Assembly: GCF_009849585.1 (NCBI RefSeq)
Contig: NZ_VCRN01000026.1
Span: 1-64,000 of the forward strand
Source of the DNA: Bacillus sp. ZZV12-4809
Lineage (GTDB): Bacteria > Bacillota > Bacilli > Bacillales > Cytobacillaceae
Direction: 5' to 3'
DNA: 64,000 bases
In this document: positions 61,954 to 64,000 of the stretch, piece after piece
Numbering within the stretch: the stretch's first letter is position 1
Layout: every line of letters starts with the position of its first letter
Made by a program: the position numbers and the translations under genes
Notes under the pieces: generated by a model
Database searches by the model: none
What the model saw: only the letters and a program-made list of their open reading frames with translations
What the model was told of the DNA's origin: nothing

Positions 61954-62178
61954 ATGAAAGCGACAGTTAAATCGAACTTGAAAACGATACTTGACGATAG
62001 AGGTATTTCTATAAGAGAACTAGCGAGGCAAACGGAGCTACCATTCGAAACATTACGTAGGCTATACAACGATGAAACTAAGCAGTACCAGAGGGATACG
62101 ATAGCGACCGTTTGTCTGGCGTTAGGCATCGAGGTTGGCGATTTGCTGGCACTTTGCGTAACCGACAAATCCGATTGA
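61954..62178 (+). CDS. XRE/Cro-family HTH regulator
   Basis: The 74-residue protein has an HTH (ISIRELARQTELPFETLRRL) in the YdaS/Cro-like style and lies divergent from the leftward operon across the paired repeats. GGAGG precedes the ATG. It probably represses its own and the leftward promoter. Confidence 0.83.
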   Translation: MKATVKSNLKTILDDRGISIRELARQTELPFETLRRLYNDETKQYQRDTIATVCLALGIEVGDLLALCVTDKSD

Positions 62179-62205
62179 TAAAGTCGGAATTAACCGGCTG
62201 CAACG

Positions 62206-62406
62206 ATACATAAGAAGAAACACGTCATATTAGCGTTAATCTGCGTTATCACTACGTTAGTATGCCGATGCACAACGTTGCACAACAGCTATTTTGGTAC
62301 CCCGTTTGACTACCGTATAGCATCGGGCACAGCGTTCACCACGGACACCTTCCGGAAACCTCAGGGGTTACTAATCCGCTTACCAGACGTTGGATCATAC
62401 GGATAA
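62206..62406 (+). other. Open frame without a canonical start (about 66 codons)
   Basis: A frame is open from a TAA at 62191 to the stop at 62404-62406 with no ATG, GTG or TTG before the hydrophobic stretch KKKHVILALICVITTLVC. Read from an ATA at 62206 it would give a small secreted or lipoprotein-like peptide with several Cys. It may be a remnant, or may use a rare start. Translation is not supported by a ribosome site. Confidence 0.25.
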
Positions 62407-62864
62407 AAACCCGATTAACACCCCGTTTTTATGCAGGATTTTATACACTAGTTTCGTGCATAAACTACGGGTTACTTCGGTAGTAATCGAGTGAACCTGT
62501 ACAAACGTTGATATAACGGGGTTTCTCGTTAAAAACTAGTTTACATAATACGTCTTATCGGCAGCAAACATTCGTTCCCGTAATCAGCTACAACCGTTGG
62601 TGCCGTAAGGTAAACGGTGTTTTAACGGCATGCCTGGGTGCTTGATTGACGATAACTCCCGATTGCATAACCGATGAATAACGATACAGCCGATGAATAC
62701 GGTAGAACCCCCGGGGGGCACCTACGCCCACACGCGGCTGCCGGGTCCAAGATAATTTCCTATAAAATTTTATAACTCGAGGGCTAAATCGATAGGCTAG
62801 CAGGACATTATCGGACGTCTCAAGGGTTGCATATTAACGAGGTATCTACGTGAACGTAAGTCGG
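62407..62864. other. Non-coding, palindrome-rich stretch
   Basis: No gene is supported here. It holds GTTACTTCGGTAGTAAT (a small hairpin near 62471-62487) and a GC palindrome ACCCCCGGGGGG near 62707-62718, followed by CACCTACGCCCACACGC. It lies upstream of the next leftward gene's 3' end and could be a site for replication, transfer or packaging. Confidence 0.4.
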
Positions 62865-63629
62865 TTATTCACCGAGTAAATCCGCAAACACAGCGTTCAT
62901 TTTAACGGCATAAACACGCCTAAATAGCGCTTGTATCGACACGTAAAGATAATCGTCTAGCTTACGGATTTGACCCGTTTTAAGCCGGCGTATGCACGCT
63001 AGAATGCACGCCCTGACATCGTTTGCATACGTCTCTATACGAAGTTTTCGGTTAACACTCGCTTTAGCACGATAAATCACTCGAGTCAGCTTATGTACTG
63101 TAGCATCGTCAAAGCACGCAGTTAACGGGCTTAAAGCCGAGTCTAGTACGTTGTTATTAATGTGCTTAAATACAATTGGTTCGGACTGCGTATCGACGGT
63201 AGAATCGTTGGCAGGCGTAGCTTCATCGGTTGCCCCTGCCGTGACAGATTGAAATGACACTTGCTCGATAGGGGCGTTAGGAACGATAGTGACTACGTTA
63301 ACTGAGCGCTTTAATGAACGCCCAGCCCATCGTTTAAGTGTCGGTGTCTTCGTAATCATGCCGTAGCTGACTAGCGTATTAACAGCCCGTATAACTGTTC
63401 GTTTGCTATAGCCGATGTCTGATGCGATGGTTTCGTATTTAGCGAATGATACGCCTAATACACGCAGGCTCGAGCGACCAAAGAACCGTAGCACTTCGAT
63501 GACTGACTCGGGCTGTTCATCGGCTGTTAACGTGCCTATGTAATCGTAAATAGTCTCGTCCATTTCGTGTATGGTTTCGAATGTAGCGTAATCCTTTAGT
63601 GTGTTAAAGTCGATTGTTAAGTGATCCAT
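62865..63629 (-). CDS. HTH protein, replication- or regulation-type
   Basis: The 254-residue protein starts at 63629 behind GGAGGAG. A winged-helix block FAKYETIASDIGYSKRTVIR with NTLVSYGMI follows near residue 75. An acidic, Thr/Ser-rich linker (about 140-165) leads to a basic helical C-terminal domain. This layout is seen in Firmicute plasmid and phage initiator-like proteins. The symbol is left open. Confidence 0.62.
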   Translation of the reverse strand: MDHLTIDFNTLKDYATFETIHEMDETIYDYIGTLTADEQPESVIEVLRFFGRSSLRVLGVSFAKYETIASDIGYSKRTVIRAVNTLVSYGMITKTPTLKRWAGRSLKRSVNVVTIVPNAPIEQVSFQSVTAGATDEATPANDSTVDTQSEPIVFKHINNNVLDSALSPLTACFDDATVHKLTRVIYRAKASVNRKLRIETYANDVRACILACIRRLKTGQIRKLDDYLYVSIQALFRRVYAVKMNAVFADLLGE

Positions 63630-63809
63630 TCCGTGCTCCTCCGTTATAGAGGCGCACACATGTTCGGTTCGATAGACAGACTCCGCCCGTTGACGATTCC
63701 ACGGATTTTTTGATACAATAACCTTGCGACGGGTTGTACATGTATCGGTGACTTTCGGGTTACCGTGAGTGTGCGCCTTTATTTATTTGTTAACAACTGC
63801 CGTGCTTGT

Positions 63810-63935
63810 CTATTTCGACTGCTTTAACTCTTCGTACTTACCGATTAAGAACCGCATGGCTTGACGTTCGCTTACCTCACCTGACTGAACGGCTTTAATC
63901 GCTACCTCGACAACTTCGATTAATTTGTCTTTCAC
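63810..63935 (-). CDS. Small helical element protein (41 aa)
   Basis: The ORF starts at a GTG behind AGGGGGC and encodes 41 residues (MKDKLIEVVEVAIKAVQSGE first), an amphipathic helical sequence. Its function is unknown. Confidence 0.6.
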   Translation of the reverse strand: MKDKLIEVVEVAIKAVQSGEVSERQAMRFLIGKYEELKQSK

Positions 63936-63946
63936 AATAACGCCCC

Positions 63947-64000
63947 CTATAATTTCCGTTTTCTCGGTCGGCTTAGTTTACTAGATACCTTGTCGATGGC
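63947..64000 (-). CDS. C-terminal end of a gene cut by the window edge
   Basis: A frame open to the window edge encodes a basic C terminus (KLSRPRKRKL) and stops at 63947, just before the ribosome site of the next gene. The spacing fits an operon, but the rest lies outside the window. Confidence 0.4.
   Translation of the reverse strand, partial: AIDKVSSKLSRPRKRKL

Larger units (their letters stand above)
50545..64000. mobile_element. Left part of an integrated genetic element
   Basis: From the tRNA fragment to the window edge the sequence differs from the chromosome: CG-rich codons, many ORFs under 120 codons, dense leftward packing with ATGA/TAATG overlaps and four small HTH regulators. 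No integrase, relaxase, terminase, capsid or tail gene is visible, so phage, plasmid-like or conjugative origin remains open. The right end lies outside the window. Confidence 0.8.

Noticed and set aside
62707..62721. A phage cos site at the GC palindrome
   Set aside because: No terminase gene is near, and the palindrome alone is not enough evidence.

Overview
The window reads as the chromosome of an endospore-forming Bacillaceae bacterium, probably a Cytobacillus/Mesobacillus-like relative of Bacillus firmus (the genus is inference). The signs are an alpha/beta small acid-soluble spore protein, a Tgl spore-coat transglutaminase behind a SigK-like promoter, two YjcZ-family peptides, bacillopeptidase F, a SigW-type flotillin operon, TreR-, CcpA- and TnrA-type operators, and strong AGGAGG ribosome sites with several TTG/GTG starts. 

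Positions 1-50,540 are ordinary chromosome. In order: prfC; a YfhP-like membrane hydrolase; a NupC-type nucleoside transporter; a leftward trehalose operon treP-malL-treA behind two TreR-like operators that flank a cre-like site; tatA; a sirtuin; a YkvA protein; a TPP riboswitch driving a thiamine-pyrimidine uptake operon (thiY, MTH1187-type protein, thiX, thiZ, TatD hydrolase); a secreted Cys-rich protein; a sugar ABC importer without its own ATPase; an ECF sigma factor with a putative anti-sigma partner; bacillopeptidase F; an ABC-F protein with an attenuator hairpin lying on its own ribosome-binding site; YjcZ peptides; nfeD-floT; a glycerophosphodiesterase; an atypical MurE paralogue; tgl; a short CstA-family transporter; small hydrophilic proteins; a HAD phosphatase; an exonuclease/nucleotidyltransferase pair; an ammonium transporter with two TnrA boxes; a SASP; ctaA; a cluster RpiR regulator - YjiH membrane protein - GNAT - enolase-superfamily racemase that looks built for amino-acid or N-acyl-amino-acid conversion; two decayed genes; and proline dehydrogenase. 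Three copies of a GC-rich dispersed intergenic repeat lie at about 5.98, 17.83 and 37.04 kb.

At 50,545-50,590 the minus strand carries only the 3' part of a tRNA-Val(GAC), followed by the tRNA terminator. To its right the sequence changes character: CG-rich codon use, many small closely packed leftward ORFs with ATGA/TAATG overlaps, and four small HTH regulators. This is best explained as an integrated element (phage-like or plasmid-like) with its left attachment site in the tRNA gene; it runs off the right edge. No integrase, relaxase, terminase or virion gene is visible. It holds an XRE repressor-like gene, a YolD-like protein, an AT-rich two-gene cassette (a proteasome-like Ntn hydrolase with Thr1/Asp17/Lys plus a 46-residue peptide), an HNH endonuclease, a winged-helix replication/regulator candidate with two 21-bp direct repeats upstream, a 0.8-kb array of twelve degenerate ~72-bp units each centred on a small dyad, a divergent regulatory region with paired 17-bp repeats, and a second HTH replication-type protein.

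The most unusual items are the twelve-unit dyad array, the Ntn-hydrolase cassette, and the ABC-F attenuator. Two small genes (48.3-49.3 kb) next to the element border are visibly decayed.
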